This document shows positions 25,673-32,702 of a DNA stretch of 49,795 nucleotides, in pieces. The notes under the pieces were generated by a model. The model made no database searches. It was not told the origin of the DNA and saw nothing but the letters and a program-made list of their open reading frames with translations. The translations under genes and the position numbers were made by a program. The stretch's first letter is position 1. Each line of letters opens with the position of its first letter. Origin of the DNA: a virus; IMG/VR virus record IMGVR_UViG_3300032954_000023, positions 1 through 49,795 of that record, one strand, 5' to 3'.

Positions 25673-26961
25673 AAGTTCTTTTCATTGATACTGATGGCGT
25701 GTGTACGTCGATGGCGCTGCAGGCGCAGTACGCCGGTCATCAGTGTAGGGCGTTTATCTCCCCACAACGCTGCGACAACATTGCGCGGGGACTGGTGACG
25801 CGTGTAGCGGACTGGCGTGCGCACATGGACTGGGCAGATCTCATTGTCATGACCGGTGTTGGCAAGTACATGAGGGAATTAAATGGATACTTCGAGAAAG
25901 GTTATCCCATTATGGGAACCAACTGGCACGCCGCACAGCTTGAGATCGATCGAGAGATTGGTATGGAGTGTTTCGAGCGCGCGGGATTCCCGTGCGTGCC
26001 GTATCAAACCTTCGAAGACTACGACAGCGCAATCGCCTTCGTCAAGAAAAACAAAGACAAAGCTTACGTTAGCAAGCCTCTGCATGATAATGCTGATAAG
26101 TCAACGAGCTATGTCGCAAAGGACTGGCGTGACATGTGCTTTATGCTTGAGAACTGGAAGAAGAAAGGACTGAAGTATCCGTTTATTTTGCAGGAGAAGA
26201 TTGAGTTGGTAGGTGAGGTTGGGGTGAGTGGCTGGTTCGGTCCGAAGGGATGGTGTGAAGGGTGGGAGGAGGACTTCGAACATAAGAAGCTGATGCCGGG
26301 GGAAGTTGGGCCGAATACGGGCGAGATGGGGAATGTTTGTAAGTATGTGGAGGAGAGTAAGCTTGCGCGCGATTACCTGGAACCGCTGACGGATACGTTG
26401 CACGCGCTCGGATTCGTGGGCAACTTCGCGATGGGGCTGCTGGTGCCGAAGTCTGGGCCGCTGTATCCGAGTGAGTGTACCGCGCGCTTGGGCTGGCCGA
26501 TTACGTTCCAGCAGCAGAGCCTGCACAAGCAACCAATGGTGGAGTTTTTCAAGGGAGTGTTGGACGGAGAGAAGCGGTGCGCGGTATCGAGCAAGCACGC
26601 CTGCGGGATTGTAGTTGGGATGAAGCCGTTTCCGTATGATGCGCTTGCTTCGGATGAAATGTGCGACGGCTATCCTATCTGGGGCATTACGCAGGAGAAT
26701 GCAGATCATGTACACTTGGCTCAAGTTAAAGCTGGACGGCCGCTTGGGGAAGATGGTTTTGTCACTGCTGGTTCTTGCGTCGCTTGCTGCGTTGGTATGG
26801 GTGCTTCTGTCACTATGGCTCGCGATAAGGCTATGAAGCTGGTGAAGGGACTGACAATTCCAAACAGCCCGATTTATCGCGATGACATTGGAGAGAAGCT
26901 GGAGAAGAGCCTACCAGTGCTGAAGGCGAAGGGATATTGCGAGGAGTGGGTTTATGACTAA
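25669..26961 (+). CDS. PurD-like ATP-grasp ligase
   Basis: A 430-residue protein of the phosphoribosylamine-glycine ligase (PurD) type. ATP-grasp features seen are a lysine strand (DKAYVSKPLHD), and EDFEHKKLMPGEVGPNTGEMG, which corresponds to the PurD stretch QDHKRVGDGDTGPNTGGMG. SECTARLGWP corresponds to the metal-binding FNCRFGDPE. The N-terminus (MKVLFIDTDGVCTSMALQAQ) replaces the PurD start and lacks its GGREHA motif. Substrates could be changed from those of PurD. It overlaps the last injection gene and the next fibre gene, so it is made late with virion proteins, unusual for a purine enzyme. Confidence 0.82.
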   Translation: MKVLFIDTDGVCTSMALQAQYAGHQCRAFISPQRCDNIARGLVTRVADWRAHMDWADLIVMTGVGKYMRELNGYFEKGYPIMGTNWHAAQLEIDREIGMECFERAGFPCVPYQTFEDYDSAIAFVKKNKDKAYVSKPLHDNADKSTSYVAKDWRDMCFMLENWKKKGLKYPFILQEKIELVGEVGVSGWFGPKGWCEGWEEDFEHKKLMPGEVGPNTGEMGNVCKYVEESKLARDYLEPLTDTLHALGFVGNFAMGLLVPKSGPLYPSECTARLGWPITFQQQSLHKQPMVEFFKGVLDGEKRCAVSSKHACGIVVGMKPFPYDALASDEMCDGYPIWGITQENADHVHLAQVKAGRPLGEDGFVTAGSCVACCVGMGASVTMARDKAMKLVKGLTIPNSPIYRDDIGEKLEKSLPVLKAKGYCEEWVYD

Positions 26962-27607
26962 CCAAGTGCCACCGCCTCCGGTTGACAATGACCCGAAGCC
27001 GAATACGGATGCTGCGCAGAAGGCTCAGGCCGCATGGCTCGGGAGTGGAACTTGGTCGAGTATGAAGACCTGGTTCTACACGGTGTATCGCGCGCTGCGC
27101 GGGATCAAGTACGACGATGCGAGTGGGATGACGTCGATCAACGGGCTTCCGGTGTGGGACGCGGACGTGCCGGCGAGTAGTAATGGGGTACAGTTTCCTG
27201 GACTGGCTCCGTATACGCCGGGGAATATTACTGGGCAGACTCCTCCGAATGGCGCGGTAGGGCAAATTATATCGGCTAGCTTTAGTGGAGTTAATTTGCC
27301 CAATAACACAACCACGACTTGCACCTCGATTTCTATTCCACCAGGCTATTGGTTGGTATGGTGCACAGGGCTGATAAATAATACAATGACTGCTATGGGA
27401 AATGCAGCGGTGTCGACGAGCAATGGACCAACGAACGGCTATGCGCAGCTTTTGAGTGGTAGCGCGTTCGCTACAGTCGGGCTTTCCGTAGCACCTTATG
27501 CTTTTGCAACGAATACTTTTTTAACAGTCAGCGTGCAATGCTATTCAGGGTTTAGCGCGGGGTCTTCGTCTGCTGGTGGATTCATTGCGGCGATGAGAAT
27601 TGGTTGA
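26954..27607 (+). CDS. Tail-fibre-like small virion protein
   Basis: A 217-residue protein. The first 35 residues are Pro/Asn/Asp-rich, then a helical linker (SMKTWFYTVYRALRGIK), then a beta-rich C-terminal domain (Thr/Ser/Asn-rich, SGVNLPNNTTTTCTSISIPP). GAGGAG precedes the ATG, which overlaps the PurD-like stop. It fits a tail-tip or fibre component. The assignment rests on composition and neighbours. Confidence 0.6.
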   Translation: MTNQVPPPPVDNDPKPNTDAAQKAQAAWLGSGTWSSMKTWFYTVYRALRGIKYDDASGMTSINGLPVWDADVPASSNGVQFPGLAPYTPGNITGQTPPNGAVGQIISASFSGVNLPNNTTTTCTSISIPPGYWLVWCTGLINNTMTAMGNAAVSTSNGPTNGYAQLLSGSAFATVGLSVAPYAFATNTFLTVSVQCYSGFSAGSSSAGGFIAAMRIG

Positions 27608-27649
27608 TGCGCGGAAGTTCTGTGCGGGATAACCCGCGGGAGAAATACC

Positions 27650-28252
27650 ATGAGCTGGTCAGATGTAGCAAGCGTGGCGGAGAAGTTAGCTCCGATGATC
27701 GCAACAGGGATTGGAGGACCGTTGGCTGGTGGCGCGGTAGCTGCGCTCGAGGGCGTGTTCGGGATTACCTCGACGCCGAATCAGAGTGTGCAGAGTCGGG
27801 TGGACGCAGTGGCGAACGCGATTCAGACGGCTACGCCCGCGCAGTTGTCTGCGATGCAGACCGCGGACCAGCAGTACGCGCTGGACATGGCGAAGGCTGG
27901 GTTTCAGAACCAAGAACAGCTGGCGGCGATTGCTGAGCAGGACACGGCGAGTGCGCGCACGATGCAGGCCACAACGAAGTCAATGGTGCCGGCGGTGCTC
28001 ACGTACTTCATCACGGTTGGGTTCTTTGGTCTGCTAGTGATAATGTTCTTCGTGAATGTGCCTGAGGCCAACAAGGCTATCGTGTATAGCGCGGTAGGTA
28101 CACTCGGCACTGCGTGGATCGTGTGTACGCACTTCTGGTTTGGCGACACGCAAGCGAGTGCGCGCAAGACCGAAATCATCGCGCAGGCCAATGGCCTCAG
28201 CCCCGACGGCACGGTAGATACGAGTTCTTTCAAGGGAGGTAACCAATCATGA
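27650..28252 (+). CDS. Holin-like membrane protein (GTA_holin_3TM type)
   Basis: A 200-residue protein. It starts MSWSDVASVAEKLAPMIATG, has a Gly/Ala-rich segment (IGGPLAGGAVAALEG), a helical Ala/Gln-rich middle, and two membrane spans near 105-130 (VPAVLTYFITVGFFGLLVIM) and 138-165 (VYSAVGTLGTAWIVCTHFWF). The order matches the holin family of gene transfer agents. It would form pores for the endolysin, whose gene lies 1.3 kb downstream. GGAG precedes the ATG. Confidence 0.72.
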   Translation: MSWSDVASVAEKLAPMIATGIGGPLAGGAVAALEGVFGITSTPNQSVQSRVDAVANAIQTATPAQLSAMQTADQQYALDMAKAGFQNQEQLAAIAEQDTASARTMQATTKSMVPAVLTYFITVGFFGLLVIMFFVNVPEANKAIVYSAVGTLGTAWIVCTHFWFGDTQASARKTEIIAQANGLSPDGTVDTSSFKGGNQS

Positions 28253-28566
28253 CTTTCTCAGTATATCAATACGCGAACTTTGTGGCAGCGCAGCTTACCA
28301 CCACGGCTAACACGGTGGTGGGCACGGTGCCTGCCTCGACCCAGTGGATCGTGAAGGATATCACGATTACGAATTCAGGCGGGACGAGTTCGGCTGCGTA
28401 TGTTATCCTTGGCTCGCAAGTTGTGCTCTACGGCAGTGGGATCGTGTCAAACCAGACGTTGCACATGACCGGCTTGTGGGTGATGGGTGCAGCGCAGCAG
28501 CTCGAGGCCTGGGCAAGCGTAGCAAACTCCTTGCAACTCTCCATCAATGGTCAGACGGGGAACTAA
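28249..28566 (+). CDS. Small beta-rich virion protein
   Basis: A 105-residue protein (MTFSVYQYANFVAAQLTTTA) with alternating hydrophobic and Thr/Ser residues. It is probably a small beta-sandwich, similar in style to 13025-13345. It overlaps the holin-like stop by 4 bases and precedes the tail-collar gene. Tail-tip location is inferred. Confidence 0.6.
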   Translation: MTFSVYQYANFVAAQLTTTANTVVGTVPASTQWIVKDITITNSGGTSSAAYVILGSQVVLYGSGIVSNQTLHMTGLWVMGAAQQLEAWASVANSLQLSINGQTGN

Positions 28567-28567
28567 G

Positions 28568-29140
28568 ATGACGTTTAATTTTTTGCCCTGGGGTGGGACG
28601 GTAAATGCGTTGATCGCGCCTGCTGGTACGCGCATCCCGATGCAGCAAGCGTCCGCGCCCTTCGGCTGGACAAGCGATACGAGTGGGGCGTTTACTGACT
28701 GCTCGATGCGGATTAACTCAGGAAGTGGAGGTGGCACAGGCGGTTCGCTCGGATGGTCGGGCTGGAACTTCGGTGGGACGTTTAATGTGAATAGCTTTAA
28801 CTTGAGCATTTCACAAATGCCAACGCACAACCACGGAGATGCCGGCCACAACCACGGAGCGTATGATACTGGTCACAGTCATGGACCGGGAAGTCCGGGC
28901 GGGCAGTTTGTCTTGGGTGGTGCGCCTACGAGTAATGGTGGCTTCACGCTCCAAGGTGCGGGGTCAGGCTACTACTACAACTCGAGCTCGACAAGTTATA
29001 CTGCGACTGGCTATGCAAACGTTGGTACTGATACTGGCTATGCTAACATTCAGAATACGGGCGGCGGCACTGGCATCAACCCTACGTACACCACGCCGCA
29101 GGTCAAGTACGCGGACCACATCATTGGAGTCAAGACATGA
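28568..29140 (+). CDS. Tail-collar-domain protein
   Basis: A 190-residue protein. The central part has MPTHNHGDAGHNHGAYDTGH, the repeated His-Asn-His signature of phage tail-collar domains, which bind metal at the trimer axis. A Gly/Ser/Tyr-rich C-terminal region follows and ends in YADHIIGVKT, matching the usual closing strand. The start (MTFNFLPWGG) follows the previous stop by one base. It is probably a short fibre tip or adhesin. Confidence 0.8.
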   Translation: MTFNFLPWGGTVNALIAPAGTRIPMQQASAPFGWTSDTSGAFTDCSMRINSGSGGGTGGSLGWSGWNFGGTFNVNSFNLSISQMPTHNHGDAGHNHGAYDTGHSHGPGSPGGQFVLGGAPTSNGGFTLQGAGSGYYYNSSSTSYTATGYANVGTDTGYANIQNTGGGTGINPTYTTPQVKYADHIIGVKT

Positions 29141-29415
29141 AACCTCCCATTTGTCCGTTTTTGAAGAAGGCTTGTATTGAGCACGATTGCATGCTGTACA
29201 CGCATTTGACCTTCGTCAATCCGCAGACCGCGGTGAGCGAGGACAAGTGGGCGTGCAGCATCGCGCTCGTGCCGATCATGCTGGTGGAGAGCTCACGCAC
29301 AACGCGCGGTGTGCAGGCCGCGGTAGAGACCGCGCGAAACGATATCTGCGAGCGGCAAGACGCATTCAACGCCCTCGCGCTAGGCGCACAGCGCCGGAAA
29401 GAACTGGAGGGTTAA
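29137..29415 (+). CDS. Conserved Cys-containing phage protein
   Basis: A 92-residue protein. The N-terminus CPFLKKACIEHDCMLYTHL followed by a fourth Cys in KWACSIA is a pattern I recognise from many phages next to lysis or tail genes, possibly a metal site. The C-terminal half is helical (GVQAAVETARNDICERQDAF). The role is unknown. It overlaps the tail-collar stop and abuts the next start. Confidence 0.7.
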   Translation: MKPPICPFLKKACIEHDCMLYTHLTFVNPQTAVSEDKWACSIALVPIMLVESSRTTRGVQAAVETARNDICERQDAFNALALGAQRRKELEG

Positions 29416-29595
29416 ATGCTTACCCAGGAGGAAATGAGAAAAATCAACGAAATCCTCCGTAATGTTCAAGAGATCAATGGGGTCGTGCGAGAGATCAAGC
29501 TCTGGCGCAAGTTTATAGTCTGGTCCTTTGGCATCGTTACGGCGGTGATTGCGATCTTCGACTTTGCAAAATTGATTTTAGGAGTAGTGAAATGA
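29416..29595 (+). CDS. Small membrane protein in the lysis region
   Basis: A 59-residue protein with a charged helical N-terminal half (MRKINEILRNVQEINGVVRE) and one membrane span at about 33-52 (KFIVWSFGIVTAVIAIFDFA). GGAGG precedes the ATG, the start of which touches the previous stop. It overlaps the endolysin start by 4 bases. A holin, antiholin or spanin-related role is inferred from neighbours. Confidence 0.7.
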   Translation: MLTQEEMRKINEILRNVQEINGVVREIKLWRKFIVWSFGIVTAVIAIFDFAKLILGVVK

Positions 29596-30065
29596 TCTAC
29601 CCAGGAAGATTCATGGCTTGTGTTGGGCTGATTATCGAACGGATTGAAGGAGGATACGTAAATGACCCGCAAGACCCTGGCGGCGAGACGAACTTCGGAA
29701 TCTCGAAACGCTCCTACCCTAACCTTGATATCGCAGGGCTTACCGAAGGCGCGGCAGTCGACATTTATTATCGCGATTTCTGGGTGCCTTCTGGGTGCGC
29801 TGCTCTCAATAATGGCCTGGACCTGTGGGTATTCGATTGCGGGATTAATTGCGGCGCTCGTGAGGCAACCCTGATACTGCAGAAGTGGTGCGGGGTAGCG
29901 CAGGATGGGGTGCTTGGGCCACAGACCGCAGCCGCGGCGAACAAGATGGCTGAGCCGGAAGGGTATCTCCAGGCAAGGCTGGCATATTACCAGTCCCTGC
30001 CTGGGTGGAGCACATATGCGAGTGGGTGGACGAAGAGGTTGTTCATCGTCGCGCGCGGTTGCTGA
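29592..30065 (+). CDS. Endolysin, GH108 family
   Basis: A 157-residue peptidoglycan hydrolase. The N-terminal GH108 signature is EGGYVNDPQDPGGETNFGIS (about 20-39), whose first Glu is the expected catalytic acid. A C-terminal peptidoglycan-binding-type segment (GVAQDGVLGPQTAAAANKM) follows. The family is usually 165-180 residues, so it is slightly short. No signal peptide is present, so release needs a holin. The last 23 bases overlap the 3' end of the leftward gene at 30043-31248. Confidence 0.88.
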   Translation: MIYPGRFMACVGLIIERIEGGYVNDPQDPGGETNFGISKRSYPNLDIAGLTEGAAVDIYYRDFWVPSGCAALNNGLDLWVFDCGINCGAREATLILQKWCGVAQDGVLGPQTAAAANKMAEPEGYLQARLAYYQSLPGWSTYASGWTKRLFIVARGC

Positions 30066-31248
30066 CTAGCCATAGCTTGCTCTCAGCCACTTCGACTTTT
30101 ATCAGTCCGGCTTTCTCGAGGCTCTTCTGTAGGGCCTCGAATTCCTCTACGTGCGGAATGGCGGAATGGAGGGCAGAGTAGGCTTCGGAGAACGAACAAC
30201 GCCCGTGCGCGTTGACGAACTCGAGAAGCCGGTCCGCATTTACCGAGTCGGTAGACTTCCCCACCCGATCAAAGACCTTCGGCAGATCCTTCTCGAGGAA
30301 AGTTAACTCGGTATCCGCACGCTGCAAGTCTGCTGAGGTGATGATCAGGTCCTCTGATCTTGAGGCGGAAAATATCATAGCAAGTTTGTGTAGATGGGTC
30401 TGTTTTCTCGCTACGTACCCACCGAAACGTGAGTCCTCCAGCAGCCCATTCCCCTTTGACTCGTAATGGCGCTTGTACCAGTCCGCGCCCCACTCCACGG
30501 CCTCCTGCGTCATGCCAAATTCGCCACACAATGCAGCAATCTCTCGGAGGTCCGATATCAAATCGCCCGCGTGCTTCACTATATCGGTTCCAGCTACAGC
30601 CATTCCCGGGTATGCCACATAGTTCCGTTTCTCCTCTGCGTACACGAAAATACATCTCGACATAAAACCTCCCCCGATCATATACTCGGGAAAGTTTCCA
30701 CTTATCCACGCTGGGGTGGTACAAGCAATCATGTTGATCCATGGATTTTCTACCGAGTCTGATCCTGATCCTTTGGTTTCTTTGCGGAAGGGTCTGTCCC
30801 GTCCGTCCCACAAAGTGACGAGGAGATCGACCATTTCCCGATCTCCGGGTGCCATGAGATTACCAAGCTCACTCGATGCGATAGTGATTGGGGACATTGC
30901 TTCGACGCGCCCATCGGGCAGCTCAAACTTCTCCAGAGCACCTGCGAAGGATGAGACGAGGGCTTGCCAGGTAATAACGTCTGGCCCGAATCGGATATCG
31001 TCCACTCCCCGTAGCAGGGACATGGCAATTTCAGCCGTGGTTGATTTGGCAATAATGCCGGGTGGGGCAACCAGAATAATGTACTCATTGCAGTACCATT
31101 TGAAGTAGACTTGATCGAGCCATACCTTGCGGCGAAGCGCGCCCGCGACCGCGGAGACCGCTGCCCAACGGTAGACATGGTTGGGGGCTTCGCCGAACTT
31201 GGTATAGTCTTCGAATGCTTCAATCCAGTCGGGGAAGATTCGAGGCAT
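30043..31248 (-). CDS. P-loop ATPase, primase/helicase-like (DUF3987 type)
   Basis: A 401-residue protein. The N-terminus (MPRIFPDWIEAFEDYTKFGE) leads into a P-loop region with YIILVAPPGIIAKSTTAEIA (the last residues as KST, as in DUF3987-type ATPases), followed by SPITIASSELGNLM. The C-terminal 100 residues look like a winged-helix module. Members of this family are replicative helicase or primase-associated proteins. The start was put at ATG 31248 because GAGGAG lies 9 bases upstream, although GTG 31287 is also open. It is the last gene of the early operon and converges on the endolysin. Confidence 0.75.
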   Translation of the reverse strand: MPRIFPDWIEAFEDYTKFGEAPNHVYRWAAVSAVAGALRRKVWLDQVYFKWYCNEYIILVAPPGIIAKSTTAEIAMSLLRGVDDIRFGPDVITWQALVSSFAGALEKFELPDGRVEAMSPITIASSELGNLMAPGDREMVDLLVTLWDGRDRPFRKETKGSGSDSVENPWINMIACTTPAWISGNFPEYMIGGGFMSRCIFVYAEEKRNYVAYPGMAVAGTDIVKHAGDLISDLREIAALCGEFGMTQEAVEWGADWYKRHYESKGNGLLEDSRFGGYVARKQTHLHKLAMIFSASRSEDLIITSADLQRADTELTFLEKDLPKVFDRVGKSTDSVNADRLLEFVNAHGRCSFSEAYSALHSAIPHVEEFEALQKSLEKAGLIKVEVAESKLWLVSNRARR

Positions 31249-31459
31249 TCTTCGGCGCTCCTCTAAATTTACCAACGCGGAGGACACAGGTTATGCGGAC
31301 CTCGTCTTCGAGGGTGTGGATGTTTGTGTCTCGGTCCATTACCATGTGGTGGAGGTCCCAGTCTGGGGCTATCTGGGCGAGCAGGATGCCTAGGTGCTCC
31401 TTGAAGAGATTGTAGAAGGAGTTGGCCATTGGGGTGTCGTAGGAAATTGGCTTTACCAT
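31220..31459 (-). CDS. Small hypothetical protein
   Basis: A 79-residue protein (MVKPISYDTPMANSFYNLFK) with a helical N-terminal half and a strand-rich C-terminal half (EDEVRITCVLRVGKF). GAGG lies 7 bases upstream. It overlaps both flanking genes and is thus translationally coupled between the polymerase fragment and the helicase-like gene. No family was recognised. Confidence 0.7.
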   Translation of the reverse strand: MVKPISYDTPMANSFYNLFKEHLGILLAQIAPDWDLHHMVMDRDTNIHTLEDEVRITCVLRVGKFRGAPKNASNLPRLD

Positions 31460-31749
31460 GAACAGCCTCGGAAGTAGATTTTAACCTGGGATTCAGAGGA
31501 ACTAAAGTCGTTGAATGTTTCGAGACGAGGGATTGCGCGCCACCAGACGTGCTTGTGGCCTTCGAGTTGCTTTTCGAATTCGGTGATGGCCCAGAGGACA
31601 AGCTCGTTTGCTTGAGCTTCGGGACCCGCACAGCGGACGTGGAAGAGGGAATAGCCAAATTCCTCGTCTGGCCGAGACTTCTCGGCTTCGACGTGAATTA
31701 TGATGCCTTGATTGCGCATCCAATCGTAGAGTTTGTGTAGTTGGGTCAT
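31453..31749 (-). CDS. Small hypothetical protein in the replication operon
   Basis: A 98-residue protein (MTQLHKLYDWMRNQGIIIHV) with an alpha/beta pattern and a Trp/Arg-rich middle (GHKHVWWRAIPR). It starts at an ATGA overlap with the polymerase fragment stop. No family was recognised. Its position suggests a role linked to replication. Confidence 0.7.
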   Translation of the reverse strand: MTQLHKLYDWMRNQGIIIHVEAEKSRPDEEFGYSLFHVRCAGPEAQANELVLWAITEFEKQLEGHKHVWWRAIPRLETFNDFSSSESQVKIYFRGCSW

Positions 31750-32477
31750 TCACAATCTCCCCAGGAGGTTTCACTAGTCTTCAGGCCGATGGGCATAACG
31801 AAGGGCTCGTCGTATGGGACGGTGATGGAGCAGAGCTCGCGGATCTTCTCTACGCACTCGTCTCGTCGCGCGGTAGGGAATTCTCCGGCGATGGAGTCGT
31901 GAATCTGAAGTCGAACAAGGATTCCCCAATGTTCGCGCTCTTCGAACTCATCGAGATTGACGAACCCGGTGTTGATGCAAATGCTCGTAGTTGACTGGCC
32001 GATCCAAGCAACTGCTTCATTATAGACCGTGCCTTCGATACGTCCGAAGAACTTGCGCCGATAGCCGAAAGCATTTCGTACAGTGGCAGTCGTGTCCATT
32101 TGCCGCTTGATTCGGCTATGCCATCGAGGTATCTCTGAACATTTTCCGAGGTACCATTTTTGGACGCGCTCACAGTCGCTAACACTGAGACCAATTCGTC
32201 CTGCGATATTCGCAGCTTGACCGAGATAGTTAGTTCCATGGCAGAGGGACTTGAAGTTGGTGTAATGCCGGTGTTTTTTGGAGAAGGTTGGGTCACGGTA
32301 ATACTCCTTGCCCATTTCGACGTAGGGTTTTTTGCCCTCGGCAAACATGGCTTTGAGTTCACGGCAATCGGACTCCCATACGACGGTGCGCAAGTCGGCG
32401 GAGTCGAGGTCAAGGTCCCAGTAGGTGTTGCCGGCTTCAGGGACTATCATGCGGCGGATGTTCGGGAGTGTGGTCAT
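31746..32477 (-). CDS. DNA polymerase family A, C-terminal fragment (motifs A, B, C)
   Basis: A 243-residue protein holding the catalytic palm and fingers of a PolA-type polymerase. Motif A is DLDSADLR (D23, as in DYSQIELR). The fingers motif B is NFKSLCHGTNYLG (K76, Y84-x-G86), and motif C is QIHDSIAGEF (H193-D194). It begins MTTLPNIRRMIVPEAG, exactly the lead-in to motif A in phage polymerases. It lacks everything before this, which is encoded at 32662-34407. GGAGG lies 8 bases before the ATG, so it is translated separately. The fragments must assemble to form an active enzyme, unless the gene is decayed. Confidence 0.88.
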   Translation of the reverse strand: MTTLPNIRRMIVPEAGNTYWDLDLDSADLRTVVWESDCRELKAMFAEGKKPYVEMGKEYYRDPTFSKKHRHYTNFKSLCHGTNYLGQAANIAGRIGLSVSDCERVQKWYLGKCSEIPRWHSRIKRQMDTTATVRNAFGYRRKFFGRIEGTVYNEAVAWIGQSTTSICINTGFVNLDEFEEREHWGILVRLQIHDSIAGEFPTARRDECVEKIRELCSITVPYDEPFVMPIGLKTSETSWGDCE

Positions 32478-32480
32478 GGA

Positions 32481-32702
32481 TTAGTCCTCCACGTCAGGCG
32501 CACCGGGCGCGATGGAGCGGAGTTTGGAAATGAGGTCCTCCGGGGTGGAACGGTCGAAGGCGGACTCGAGTTGGAGCATGACGAAAAGACACTCACGCAC
32601 ACCGCGCCAATAGGCTTTGAGGACGAACGCGAACTTGTTGTTCGGATCGCTGATCTCGTGTTCAACCAGCCGCCTCAGCTGATTCGCCTTCTGAATGTTC
32701 AT
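32481..32702 (-). CDS. 73-residue protein between the two polymerase fragments
   Basis: A helical, charged protein (MNIQKANQLRRLVEHEISDP, then KAYWRGVRECLFVMLQLE). GGAG lies 9 bases before its ATG. It overlaps the first polymerase fragment by 41 bases and ends 3 bases before the ATG of the second fragment. It is in the same frame as the second fragment (TAA and one codon apart) and +1 to the first. It does not resemble polymerase sequence. It could be a linker or assembly factor, or an insertion that split the gene. No family was recognised. Confidence 0.7.
   Translation of the reverse strand: MNIQKANQLRRLVEHEISDPNNKFAFVLKAYWRGVRECLFVMLQLESAFDRSTPEDLISKLRSIAPGAPDVED

Noticed and set aside
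25669-26961. A dZ (2-aminoadenine) genome pathway from the PurD-like and MazG-like genes
   Set aside because: The key PurZ (adenylosuccinate synthetase-like) and DatZ (HD phosphohydrolase) enzymes are absent and the ATP-grasp enzyme belongs to another family.
27604-27936. A 110-codon frame overlapping the holin-like gene
   Set aside because: It is Arg/Gly/Asp-rich and out of frame with the membrane-protein gene, which has clear spans and a ribosome site.
32481-32702. Group I intron in the polymerase gene
   Set aside because: The gap is only about 230 bases and has its own gene with a ribosome site, too short for a typical group I intron and without visible conserved pairing elements. Self-splicing cannot be strictly excluded from sequence alone.
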